A stretch of 13,039 bases of DNA. Source: Candidatus Falkowbacteria bacterium CG02_land_8_20_14_3_00_36_14 (GTDB taxonomy: Bacteria; Patescibacteriota; Patescibacteriia; Patescibacteriales; UM-FILTER-36-11). Below the pieces are notes generated by a model. The model was not told the origin of the DNA. It worked only from the letters and a program-made list of their open reading frames with translations, and did not search any database. This document shows, piece by piece, positions 5,777 through 11,923 of this stretch (positions within the stretch are counted from its first letter, which is position 1; every line of letters starts with the position of its first letter). The DNA lies in the NCBI GenBank assembly GCA_002781265.1, contig PETS01000146.1, positions 1 through 13,039 on the forward strand, in the 5' to 3' direction. Position numbers and translations under genes: made by a program.

Positions 5777-6859
5777 ATGAAAATAGAACTCAAAAAAATT
5801 ACAGTCCGTGAATTAACTAACGGCTTTGAAGATAACGACGAAAACGGCGTTGTGGGTTATGGTAAAAAACTTGATATTCGTCCGCCCTATCAAAGAGAAT
5901 TTATTTATAAAGACAAACAAAGAGACGCCGTTATTGATACTATTACAAAAAACTTTCCTTTGAATGTGATGTATTGGGCAGTTCGTGAAGACGGAAATTT
6001 TGAAGTAATAGACGGACAACAAAGAACAATCTCGGCTTGCCAATATGTTAATGGCGATTTTTCAGTGGACGGATTAGCTTTCCATAATTTAACAAATGAT
6101 AAAAAAGAACAAATTTTAAACTATGAATTGACGATATATTTCTGCTCTGGTGCTGATAGCGAAAAATTGGAATGGTTTAAAATAATTAATATCGCAGGGG
6201 AAAGATTAACAGATCAAGAGTTAAGAAATGCGGTTTATTCAGGTTCGTGGGTTTCTGACGCAAAACGGTATTTTAGTAAAAATGGTTGTGCCGCTTACGG
6301 AATCGGTAGTGATTATCTAAATGGTTCACCGATTCGGCAAGAATATTTAGAAACTGCTATCAACTGGATTTCTAAAGGTAAAATTGAAGATTACATGTCA
6401 AAGCACCAACACGATCAAAATGCAAGTGCTTTGTGGAGATATTTTCAAGATGTAATGACTTGGGTAAGCACAACTTTTACTAAAAAAAGAAGGTTTATGA
6501 AAGGGGTTGAATGGGGTACGCTTTATAATACTTATAAAGATGAAAAATATAATACGAAAGAAATTGAAAAAGAAACAGAAAGATTAATACTTGACGATGA
6601 TGTAACAAAAAAGAGCGGTATTTATCCATATATTTTAACTCGTAATGAAAAATATCTTTCTATCCGTGCATTTTCTGACGCCACAAAACAAAAGGTTTAT
6701 GAGAAACAAAAAGGCGTTTGTGTAGTATGTAAAGAAAAATTTGAAATAGAAGAAATGGAAGCAGATCATATAACCCCTTGGCACGAGGGCGGAAAAACAA
6801 TAGAAAAAAATTGTCAGTTATCATGTAAGGAATGTAATAGAAGAAAATCTGGAAAATAA
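5777..6859 (+). CDS. DUF262-HNH endonuclease (GmrSD/SspE-like architecture)
   Basis: A 360-residue protein with an N-terminal DUF262 domain and a C-terminal HNH nuclease. DUF262 has the ParB-like fold of GmrS, SspE and BrxU, which couples nucleotide hydrolysis to DNA cutting. Seen here: RPPYQREF at 35-42 and DGQQRT at 79-84, followed by FKIINIAGERLTDQELRNA (134-152), the usual conserved helix region. The HNH module spans about 311-360: CVVC (C315, C318), D330-H331 with H331 as likely general base, H336, N345, CKEC (C350, C353) and N354. All expected metal and zinc residues are present, so it should be active. Most described relatives carry DUF1524 in place of this compact HNH. It starts 4 bases after the methyltransferase stop. 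The likely role is cutting of DNA according to methylation status; whether it prefers modified or unmodified DNA cannot be read from sequence. Confidence 0.88.
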   Translation: MKIELKKITVRELTNGFEDNDENGVVGYGKKLDIRPPYQREFIYKDKQRDAVIDTITKNFPLNVMYWAVREDGNFEVIDGQQRTISACQYVNGDFSVDGLAFHNLTNDKKEQILNYELTIYFCSGADSEKLEWFKIINIAGERLTDQELRNAVYSGSWVSDAKRYFSKNGCAAYGIGSDYLNGSPIRQEYLETAINWISKGKIEDYMSKHQHDQNASALWRYFQDVMTWVSTTFTKKRRFMKGVEWGTLYNTYKDEKYNTKEIEKETERLILDDDVTKKSGIYPYILTRNEKYLSIRAFSDATKQKVYEKQKGVCVVCKEKFEIEEMEADHITPWHEGGKTIEKNCQLSCKECNRRKSGK

Positions 6860-6874
6860 AATTATGAGAATATT

Positions 6875-8623
6875 ATGTCACAAGTATTAGCAACAATAAC
6901 GAATATATTTTATGATTTAGGATCTTTGATAAATCCTATTTTAATAAATCTTGACCCCGCACTTTTTCAAAGCGTTATTTTAGGAATTTTAATGATTTTG
7001 ATTTTTGTCGGCGAGCAAATATTTACAGAAGCAAAAACTCAAAAAGGTCGTGGTGAATTTTCTAAAATGGTTATCTTTTATGAAATTTTAAATATCGTTT
7101 ATATTCCAGTTCTCGCAATTTTTGCTCTAACATTGTTTGCGTTTTTCAAAGATGATTTAAATAGTAACCGCATAGATACATCGTTCAAGGCTTTATCTTT
7201 TGCATTTCTTTTGATTTTTGTGTTTTTTCTCTTGCGTCCCATTTTCAAATTTCAAGAATTTTTTCGGGGCAAGCGTCATAAATTTGAAATTTCTTTCTTG
7301 AAAAATTTAGGCTTTTCTAAAATTTTAAAGTTTAGGAATAAAGTAAAAGCCAAAAAAATGGTGCGAGCATGGAATTCTTTTTGGTCCGAAAAATCAGAAT
7401 TTAACGAAAGAGATTTTACAAAAATTTTTATATCCCATATTGACGACGCTATAAAATATAGAGAATTGGAACTTGCGATTCAACTTTCACAAACTTATGT
7501 AAATAATATTGAGAAGCGAGATCGTTTTTCGATCGGCTACGAAATTTTGCCGAAAGTGCTTGAATGGAACGAAAAACTTTGGGTTGGAGAGAAACTTTGG
7601 TTAAAAAGTTATGACACTGAAAAGAAAATTCAAAATTTTATTTCACAAAAACATTTCCCAACTTTTAGATCGTGGGCGTTGAAAATATATAAAAAGACTA
7701 ATTCAAAAAAGGATCGTTTTTGGAACTGGCACTATTTTGGCAGAGAATTTTTCAAGGCGATAATTACAGCACTGCTTAAAGACGGCCATGGTCCATACCA
7801 ACTTTTTTCAGCATTCAAAAAACATGTTGATGAAAGCATAGAAAAATTGAATAAAATTAAGGACGAAAAAGAAAAACAGAAATATAACCGTTATATCACA
7901 GGACTTTTTGCAAGTTTTTGCCCAACATTTTTTAGTGAAATAGATAGCGCACCTTCCAATTATGAAATTTGGGAGCATAATTTTCCTAAAGAATGGAAAG
8001 TATCAATGGCAAATATAAAGAGTGAAATTCCTGGCGTTATCTTGCATGAGTTTTTGCAATGGTCGCGGGATCGTATTTTCAAAAAAGAAAATGAAGAAAA
8101 TTTTGATAAAGATTTGACTAAGGTAATAAACGGAATTTTTCCAAATGTGCATTCATCATTATTTACAGCATTTTTAATGTTGTTTTTCTCGACGGAAGTG
8201 AAATATGCAGTAGAAAAAGAGCCAAATTTCTATATAATGGGAACAAGTGTGTCGTGGACTGGCTCTGCCGAAGAAAGTAAAGAAGATATGGATAAAAGAC
8301 TTGCTAAAATGATGAATGCAAAAGCTGAATCCCAAAAAGAAAAAACTATTAATATTATTCTTAATCCTAATTTTTTCCCGCGCTACTGGGACAAGTTAAA
8401 AATAACTTTGGATGATGCTAATAAAGACGAATGGGAAAAAGCTGATAATACAAAGAAAAAATCAATGTTGAAAACAGCACGAAGAGAAAAATTGGAAAAA
8501 ATACAAACGGAAATTGAAAGTGATGAAGTTAAAAAAATGTGCAAAGATGATGAGCGAAAAGAGTTATACAGAAAAAATCTTTTGGAATTAGTAAAATTGC
8601 TAGTTGCAGAAATAAATAACTAA
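6875..8623 (+). CDS. Three-helix membrane protein with large cytosolic domain, unknown family
   Basis: A 582-residue protein that I cannot assign to a family. The first 125 residues contain three membrane segments: about 30-50 (FQSVILGILMILIFVGEQIF), 64-91 and 105-123. The last is followed by a strongly basic RGKRHK, so by the positive-inside rule the remaining 450 or so residues are cytosolic. That part is helical and charged, rich in Trp, Phe and Lys. It includes WNWHYFGREFF near 283-293 and a possible coiled coil (VDESIEKLNKIKDEKEKQK). The C-terminus is dominated by Lys/Glu helices (about 430-582). I see no P-loop, nuclease or protease motif. It starts 15 bases after the DUF262-HNH stop, on the same strand and with the same A/T-ending codon style, so it is very likely part of the cassette. 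It could be a membrane effector or a sensor, or a passenger gene. Confidence 0.8.
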   Translation: MSQVLATITNIFYDLGSLINPILINLDPALFQSVILGILMILIFVGEQIFTEAKTQKGRGEFSKMVIFYEILNIVYIPVLAIFALTLFAFFKDDLNSNRIDTSFKALSFAFLLIFVFFLLRPIFKFQEFFRGKRHKFEISFLKNLGFSKILKFRNKVKAKKMVRAWNSFWSEKSEFNERDFTKIFISHIDDAIKYRELELAIQLSQTYVNNIEKRDRFSIGYEILPKVLEWNEKLWVGEKLWLKSYDTEKKIQNFISQKHFPTFRSWALKIYKKTNSKKDRFWNWHYFGREFFKAIITALLKDGHGPYQLFSAFKKHVDESIEKLNKIKDEKEKQKYNRYITGLFASFCPTFFSEIDSAPSNYEIWEHNFPKEWKVSMANIKSEIPGVILHEFLQWSRDRIFKKENEENFDKDLTKVINGIFPNVHSSLFTAFLMLFFSTEVKYAVEKEPNFYIMGTSVSWTGSAEESKEDMDKRLAKMMNAKAESQKEKTINIILNPNFFPRYWDKLKITLDDANKDEWEKADNTKKKSMLKTARREKLEKIQTEIESDEVKKMCKDDERKELYRKNLLELVKLLVAEINN

Positions 8624-8676
8624 CCCCACCCACCATCCTTTGAATTTGTAGCCCAGCAAAAAAATCTGGCGAAGTC

Positions 8677-8733
8677 CAAATAAAAGGCAAAAATTCCATC
8701 CCCTTAAACCCCTTCCTTTTTGCCTTTTATTTG
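8677..8733. repeat. 17-base perfect inverted repeat after the cassette
   Basis: The arms at 8677-8693 (CAAATAAAAGGCAAAAA) and 8717-8733 (TTTTTGCCTTTTATTTG) are perfectly complementary around a 23-base loop. It lies 54 bases after the stop of the membrane protein gene, so it may end or stabilise the cassette transcript. No U-run beyond the stem is present, and a mobile-element origin is as likely. Confidence 0.6.
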
Positions 8734-8831
8734 AAGAGAATAAGGAGTTTTGGATTTTGGGCATTCACCCCTAACTCCTCTGCCCTTTGCCCTAAACAGA
8801 ATAAACAAAATTTAATTCTTTTTTTAGCTAA

Positions 8832-8859
8832 GTTACAGTCCTCTGCGGAGGACTGTAAC
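8832..8859. repeat. Perfect hairpin with 12-base arms
   Basis: GTTACAGTCCTC and GAGGACTGTAAC are exact inverted copies around the loop TGCG. No U-tract follows on the plus strand, so it is a palindromic repeat and not a classic terminator. It directly precedes the CCCCCTTT hairpin array. Confidence 0.7.
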
Positions 8860-8885
8860 GATGTTGAAAAGGGAGAAAAAGATAT

Positions 8886-8996
8886 AAATCCCCCTAACCC
8901 CCTTTACACAAAGGGGGCAGAAAAAAATCCCCCTAACCCCCTTTACACAAAGGGGGTAATAACGAAATCTCCTCAACTTTCTAAGATGGGGGCAGG
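8886..8996. repeat. Tandem hairpin repeats R1-R3 upstream of the DUF559 gene
   Basis: R1 (8886-8918) and R2 (8925-8957) match at 32 of 33 bases and repeat with a 39-base period. Each reads AAATCCCCCTAA and then a perfect hairpin with CCCCCTTT/AAAGGGGG arms and loop ACAC. A decayed copy R3 follows at about 8965-8994. They are in the same orientation as the copies after the DUF559 gene. Confidence 0.8.
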
Positions 8997-9001
8997 AAAC
9001 A

Positions 9002-9037
9002 AAAGTCCCCCTTGTATAAGGGGGATTAAGGGGGTTT
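9002..9037. repeat. Inverted hairpin repeat R4, just before the DUF559 start
   Basis: Same family as R1 but on the opposite strand: hairpin CCCCCTT-GTAT-AAGGGGG at 9007-9024 followed by ATTAAGGGGGTTTA. It ends 7 bases before the ATG of the DUF559 gene. With R5 at 9432-9466 it brackets that gene as an inverted pair. Confidence 0.75.
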
Positions 9038-9044
9038 AAAGAAC

Positions 9045-9433
9045 ATGAATAATAATTTATACACAAACAAATACCATTACGCGTATAGAAAGGATTTAAG
9101 AAACAAATCAAGGGAATTGCGGAATAATATGACTCTGGCTGAAAAGAAATTGTGGTATGATTATTTGCGCCGGCATAAATATAGATTTTTAAGGCAAAAG
9201 CCGATTGGAAATTATATTGTTGATTTTTTTATTGCCCCAAACTGAAATTAGCGATTGAGGTGGATGGCACAACCCATTTGGATGAAAATGAAAATATAAT
9301 TAAATATGATAAAATTCGCTCAAAAGAATTGAAGAAAATAGGCATCAAGGTGCTAAGGTTTTGGAACGATGATGTTTTGAATGGTTTGGAAACGGTTTGC
9401 GGGATAATCGATAATTATTTGGAAGAAATATAA
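9045..9433 (+). pseudogene. DUF559 (VSR-like) endonuclease, frame broken at a -1 slippery site
   Basis: The first frame runs from ATG 9045 to TGA 9243-9245 and encodes the DUF559 N-terminus (LRNNMTLAEKKLWYDYLRR, then RQKPIGNYIVDFFIAP). The -1 frame continues without a gap: LKLAIEVDGTTHLDENENI, YDKIRSKELKKIGIKVLRFW, NDDVLNGLETV, to TAA 9431-9433. Joined, it is a full 129-residue DUF559 protein of usual length, a relative of very-short-patch-repair and type II endonucleases, with the expected VDF and AIEVDG catalytic-core residues. The break sits exactly on C-CCA-AAC (9236-9242), an X-XXY-YYZ heptamer, with UGA as the next codon. It may be programmed frameshifting, a one-base deletion in the C4A3 run, or a sequence error. 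Hairpin repeats of one family flank the gene on both sides. Confidence 0.8.
9236..9242 (+). promoter_or_regulatory. Candidate -1 ribosomal frameshift heptamer C-CCA-AAC
   Basis: In the zero frame the codons are CCA and AAC, directly followed by TGA. A one-base backward slip gives CCC and AAA and continues into the conserved second half of DUF559. The heptamer obeys the X-XXY-YYZ rule. I see no obvious pseudoknot just downstream, and the heptamer is only one possible explanation of the break. Confidence 0.4.
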
Positions 9434-9678
9434 ATCCCCCCAGCCCCCCTTTATGCAAAGGGGGCTTAAAAATAAATCCCCCTCCGCCTCGGCAAGCCGA
9501 AGACGAGACGGGCTACCCCCCCCTTTATGCAAAGGGGGCTAAAACGAAATCCACCTCCGCCTCTGCAAGCCGAAGGCGAGACGGGCTACCCCCCTTTACG
9601 CAAAAGGGGCATAAATAAATCCCCCTAACCCTCGCCTCGCTAAAGCTATGGCGAAGCGGGTCTTTACGCAAAGGGGGC
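9432..9678. repeat. Hairpin repeat array R5-R8 downstream of the DUF559 gene
   Basis: Four direct copies: R5 9432-9466, R6 9474-9540, R7 9547-9611 and R8 9617-9678. Each starts AAATCC and ends with a TTTA(T/C)GCAAA loop region and a G-run. R5 is close to the simple R1 type. R6 and R7 carry an extra imperfect palindrome (CCTCCGCCTC ... GAGACGGGCTA) in the middle. R8 carries the unrelated 30-base unit (9631-9660) at the same place. The array overlaps the DUF559 stop and ends 12 bases before the cupin start. Confidence 0.8.
9631..9660. repeat. 30-base GC-rich palindromic unit, copy B
   Basis: It matches copy A (1178-1207) at 28 of 30 bases in the same orientation but sits inside repeat R8, replacing the middle of the CCCCCTTT-type unit. 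Confidence 0.7.
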
Positions 9679-9690
9679 GATATAGAAAAT

Positions 9691-10054
9691 ATGATAAGAA
9701 AAAAATTGAAAAATTTAGAGTGGAAAAAAAGGTATGGCTATATTAAAAATATCATTTTTGATGAAAAAAAACTTAATCAGAAAGGGGCCAGGTTCCAAAT
9801 TATTAAATTCCCGGCTAAGACAAAAATAGATTTTCATTTCCATAAAAGAGTATATGAAACCTTTTATATCAGAAGCGGACAAGGAATTTTTTACTTTAAT
9901 AATAAAAAAATATATCGGCCGCAAAGACGATATTTTCCTCTGTCAGCCGAACGATATCCATAGTATAATTAACAATTCCTCCAAAGAACTGGTAATTTTG
10001 GTGTTTAAAACCAATGAAGATCCTGAAGATTTGCATTGGCTTGATAAAAAATAA
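9691..10054 (+). pseudogene. Small cupin-domain protein, frame broken at an A7 tract
   Basis: Two overlapping frames together give one single-domain cupin of about 120 residues. The first frame (9691-9963) encodes the N-terminal half with metal motif 1, HFHKRVYE (HxHx4E), then FYIRSGQGIFYFNNKK. The +1 frame supplies YIGRKDDIFLCQPNDIHSIINNSSKELVILVF with motif 2 (PNDIHSIIN), ending DLHWLDKK at 10054. The frames join in the seven A residues at 9904-9910; six would give one continuous reading frame. The protein resembles small mannose-6-phosphate-isomerase-type cupins, with an intact metal site once joined. The substrate is unknown. Possible readings are a real pseudogene, transcriptional slippage on the A tract that restores the frame, or a homopolymer sequence error. 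It lies between the hairpin repeats and dnaB. Confidence 0.75.
9904..9910 (+). other. A7 homopolymer at the cupin frame junction
   Basis: Seven A residues mark the exact point where the conserved reading changes frame by +1. Removing one A restores the full cupin. Confidence 0.6.
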
Positions 10055-10067
10055 TAAATTAAGTAGT

Positions 10068-10116
10068 AAGGAGAGAGAATATATTAGTGGATAAAGCGTG
10101 GAAAAGAACGGCTTGA
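10068..10116 (+). promoter_or_regulatory. Orphan Shine-Dalgarno and possible leader peptide before dnaB
   Basis: AAGGAG at 10068-10073 is the best Shine-Dalgarno match I noticed in the window, yet no long gene follows it. A GTG at 10087, 13 bases downstream, opens a 9-codon frame (VDKAWKRTA) ending at TGA 10114-10116, 31 bases before the dnaB ATG. The spacing is long for a ribosome binding site, so this is tentative. Confidence 0.25.
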
Positions 10117-10147
10117 TAAAATTAAATTGATAAGGTAATATTAATCC

Positions 10148-11536
10148 ATGCTAGAATCCAATTTAGGAAAAATGCCACCGCAAAATATAGAGGCCGAAGA
10201 ATCGCTTTTGGGCTCTATTTTAATTGATAAAGACGCTATTATCAGAGTAGCCGACGCGGTCATGGAAAATGATTTCTATAAAGACAGCCACCGTATAATA
10301 TTTGAAACCATCAAAGATTTATATGCCCGCCATGAGCCGATTGATATTTTAAGCTTGACTAACCGGCTGGATGAAAAAAACAAGCTGGAAGCTGTTGGCG
10401 GACGCGCTTATCTAGCCAAGCTTTCCAATATGGTGGCTACTTCTTCGCACGCGGTCAATTACGCCAATATTGTCCAAAGAAAAGCCACGCTTCGGCGCCT
10501 GCTTTCGGCCGCGGCGGAAATATCGGAAATCGGATACCGGGAAGAAGAAGATATAGAAAAATTATTAGATGAATCCGAGCAGAAACTTTTCGGAGTGTCT
10601 CAAAAATACCTGAAAAACGTCTTTATGCCGATTGACAACCTATTGGCCGAAGCTTTTGACCGGATTGATGAACTGCACAAACAATCAGGAAAACTGCGGG
10701 GATTGTCCACCGGCTATGCCGACTTGGATAATCTCCTGGCCGGCCTGCAAAAATCAGATCTGATAATTTTAGCGGCCAGGCCGAGCGTGGGAAAAACTTC
10801 TTTAGCCCTGGATATTGCCCGCCAGGCGGCCATTAAAAGTAAAGAGGCGGTGGGAATATTTTCTTTGGAAATGAGCAAAGAACAATTGGTTGACCGCATG
10901 CTTTGCGCCCAAGCCGGCGTTTCTCTTTGGAAAATGCGCACCGGCAAATTATCCGACCGCGAAGAAGACAATGATTTTTCCAATATTGGCACGGCTATGG
11001 GCCAGCTTTCCGAAGCGCCTATTTTTATAGATGACTCGGCCAATTCTACTATTATGGAAATAAGAACTAAGGCCAGGCGCCTGCAAATGGAGCAGAATTT
11101 AGGCCTTTTGGTAGTTGACTATCTGCAATTGATGGAAGGCCGGGGCAAATACGGCGATAACCGCGTGCAGGAAGTATCGGAAATTACCCGCGGCTTAAAA
11201 GGCATCGCTCGGGAATTAAATGTGCCGGTGCTCGCCTTATCCCAGCTTTCCCGCGTTGTGGAGCAATCCAAGCCGGCCATACCGAAACTGTCCCATTTGC
11301 GCGAGTCCGGCTCTATTGAACAGGACGCCGATGTGGTTATGTTTATCTACCGCAAAGCTTCCGACCGAGGCTATAACCGGGATGACTTATCGGAAGAAGA
11401 AAAAAACACCGCCGAAATACATATTGAAAAACACCGGAACGGCCCGACCGGAAAAGTCAAATTATTTTTTGATGAAAATTCTGTCAGTTTTAAAAATCTG
11501 GCTAAATCCAACCTGAAAGCGCCGCCGGAATTTTAA
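10148..11536 (+). CDS. dnaB: Replicative DNA helicase DnaB
   Basis: A 462-residue hexameric helicase that unwinds DNA ahead of the replisome. The N-terminal domain begins at PPQNIEAEESLLGSIL (10-25), the family's standard opening. The RecA-like C-terminal domain begins at LRGLSTGYADLD. Walker A is ARPSVGKT (210-217), Walker B is LLVVDYLQLM (320-329), the helicase motif is SHLRESGSIEQDADVVMF (382-399) with His where Asp is more usual at 383, and the arginine-finger region KHRNGPTGKV spans 429-437. Length and order are normal, with no intein. The ATG at 10148 was chosen over the in-frame ATG at 10172 because the upstream one gives the common short extension; AAGG at 10132-10135 could serve as a weak ribosome site. 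The gene is richer in GCC/GGC codons than the cassette, as expected for native DNA. Confidence 0.97.
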   Translation: MLESNLGKMPPQNIEAEESLLGSILIDKDAIIRVADAVMENDFYKDSHRIIFETIKDLYARHEPIDILSLTNRLDEKNKLEAVGGRAYLAKLSNMVATSSHAVNYANIVQRKATLRRLLSAAAEISEIGYREEEDIEKLLDESEQKLFGVSQKYLKNVFMPIDNLLAEAFDRIDELHKQSGKLRGLSTGYADLDNLLAGLQKSDLIILAARPSVGKTSLALDIARQAAIKSKEAVGIFSLEMSKEQLVDRMLCAQAGVSLWKMRTGKLSDREEDNDFSNIGTAMGQLSEAPIFIDDSANSTIMEIRTKARRLQMEQNLGLLVVDYLQLMEGRGKYGDNRVQEVSEITRGLKGIARELNVPVLALSQLSRVVEQSKPAIPKLSHLRESGSIEQDADVVMFIYRKASDRGYNRDDLSEEEKNTAEIHIEKHRNGPTGKVKLFFDENSVSFKNLAKSNLKAPPEF

Positions 11537-11537
11537 T

Positions 11538-11608
11538 CATATAACACAAAACTTGAAACAAATTAAAATTTAAATAAAAAATCATGTTGCATGTTATATG
11601 TTGCATGT
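11538..11608. repeat. Short tandem and inverted repeats between dnaB and ybaB
   Basis: ATGTTGCATGT occurs twice with a 14-base period (11584-11594 and 11598-11608). TGTTATATG (11592-11600), across the junction, pairs with CATATAACA at 11538-11546 just after the dnaB stop. It could fold in the dnaB-ybaB message or be an operator. No function is recognisable. Confidence 0.45.
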
Positions 11609-11621
11609 TTAAAAAATTAAT

Positions 11622-11894
11622 ATGTTCAACAAACTAAAACACTTAAAAAATCTGCGCAACAAGGCCAAAGCCATCCAAAACACTTTAGCTTTGGAATCCA
11701 CTACTGTCGCTAAGGGCGGAGTTAATATTACCATGAATGGCAATATGGAAATCACCGCTATTACCATTAATCCTGATTTGGCCATAGCCAGTTTGGAAGG
11801 AATTTTAAAGGATATAATAAATGACACCATTAAAAAAACGCAAAAGTTAATGGCTCAAAAAATGCAGGAAATGGGCGGATTGCCTAATTTTTAA
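11622..11894 (+). CDS. ybaB: YbaB/EbfC-family nucleoid-associated protein
   Basis: A 90-residue member of the YbaB/EbfC family, small DNA-binding dimers that coat the nucleoid. It has the family layout: an N-terminal basic helix (FNKLKHLKNLRNKAKAIQ), a central three-strand part (STTVAKGGVNITMNGNMEITAITINPDL, about 27-52), and a C-terminal helix (LEGILKDIINDTIKKTQKLMAQKMQEM) ending GGLPNF. It lies 29 bases before recR, the conserved ybaB-recR order of many bacteria, here following dnaB where other bacteria often have dnaX. Length is slightly below the usual 100-110 residues. The position upstream of recR supports the call as strongly as the sequence does. Confidence 0.88.
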   Translation: MFNKLKHLKNLRNKAKAIQNTLALESTTVAKGGVNITMNGNMEITAITINPDLAIASLEGILKDIINDTIKKTQKLMAQKMQEMGGLPNF

Positions 11895-11923
11895 ATTTAT
11901 AATTTAAAAATTAAAAAATTATA

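Larger units (their letters stand above)
8624..9044. other. Repeat-rich spacer between the cassette and the DUF559 gene
   Basis: These 421 bases have no believable gene; open frames across them are translations of repeats (runs such as NPPNPLYTKG). They contain a 17-base inverted repeat (8677-8733), a GTTACAGTCCTC hairpin (8832-8859), two near-perfect 33-base tandem units, one decayed copy and one inverted copy of the CCCCCTTT hairpin family. Confidence 0.85.

Noticed and set aside
5341..6043. Minus-strand frames at 5341-5526 and 5813-6043
   Set aside because: They are antisense to well-supported methyltransferase and DUF262-HNH genes and encode low-complexity hydrophobic peptides.
4169..7377. 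GAATTC sites at 4169-4174 and 7372-7377 as evidence on methyltransferase specificity
   Set aside because: Two sites in 13 kb say nothing about the target; members of this family need not recognise GAATTC.
8731..9039. A 102-codon open frame, and a minus-strand frame over 8833-9111
   Set aside because: Both are translations of the hairpin repeats, with repeated NPPNPLYTKG or the reverse reading, and have no conserved protein features.
9243..9245. UGA read as glycine (Gracilibacteria/SR1-type code) to explain the DUF559 break
   Set aside because: Reading through TGA in the same frame meets TAG two codons later and does not give the conserved domain; only the -1 frame does.
8886..9678. CRISPR-like array
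   Set aside because: Repeat units differ in length and content, there are no equal-sized unique spacers, each unit is a hairpin, and no cas gene is present.
10714..11830. Frames at 10714-11043 (minus), 11220-11516 (plus) and 11609-11830 (minus)
   Set aside because: They overlap dnaB and ybaB in other frames; the overlapped proteins carry all the conserved motifs.
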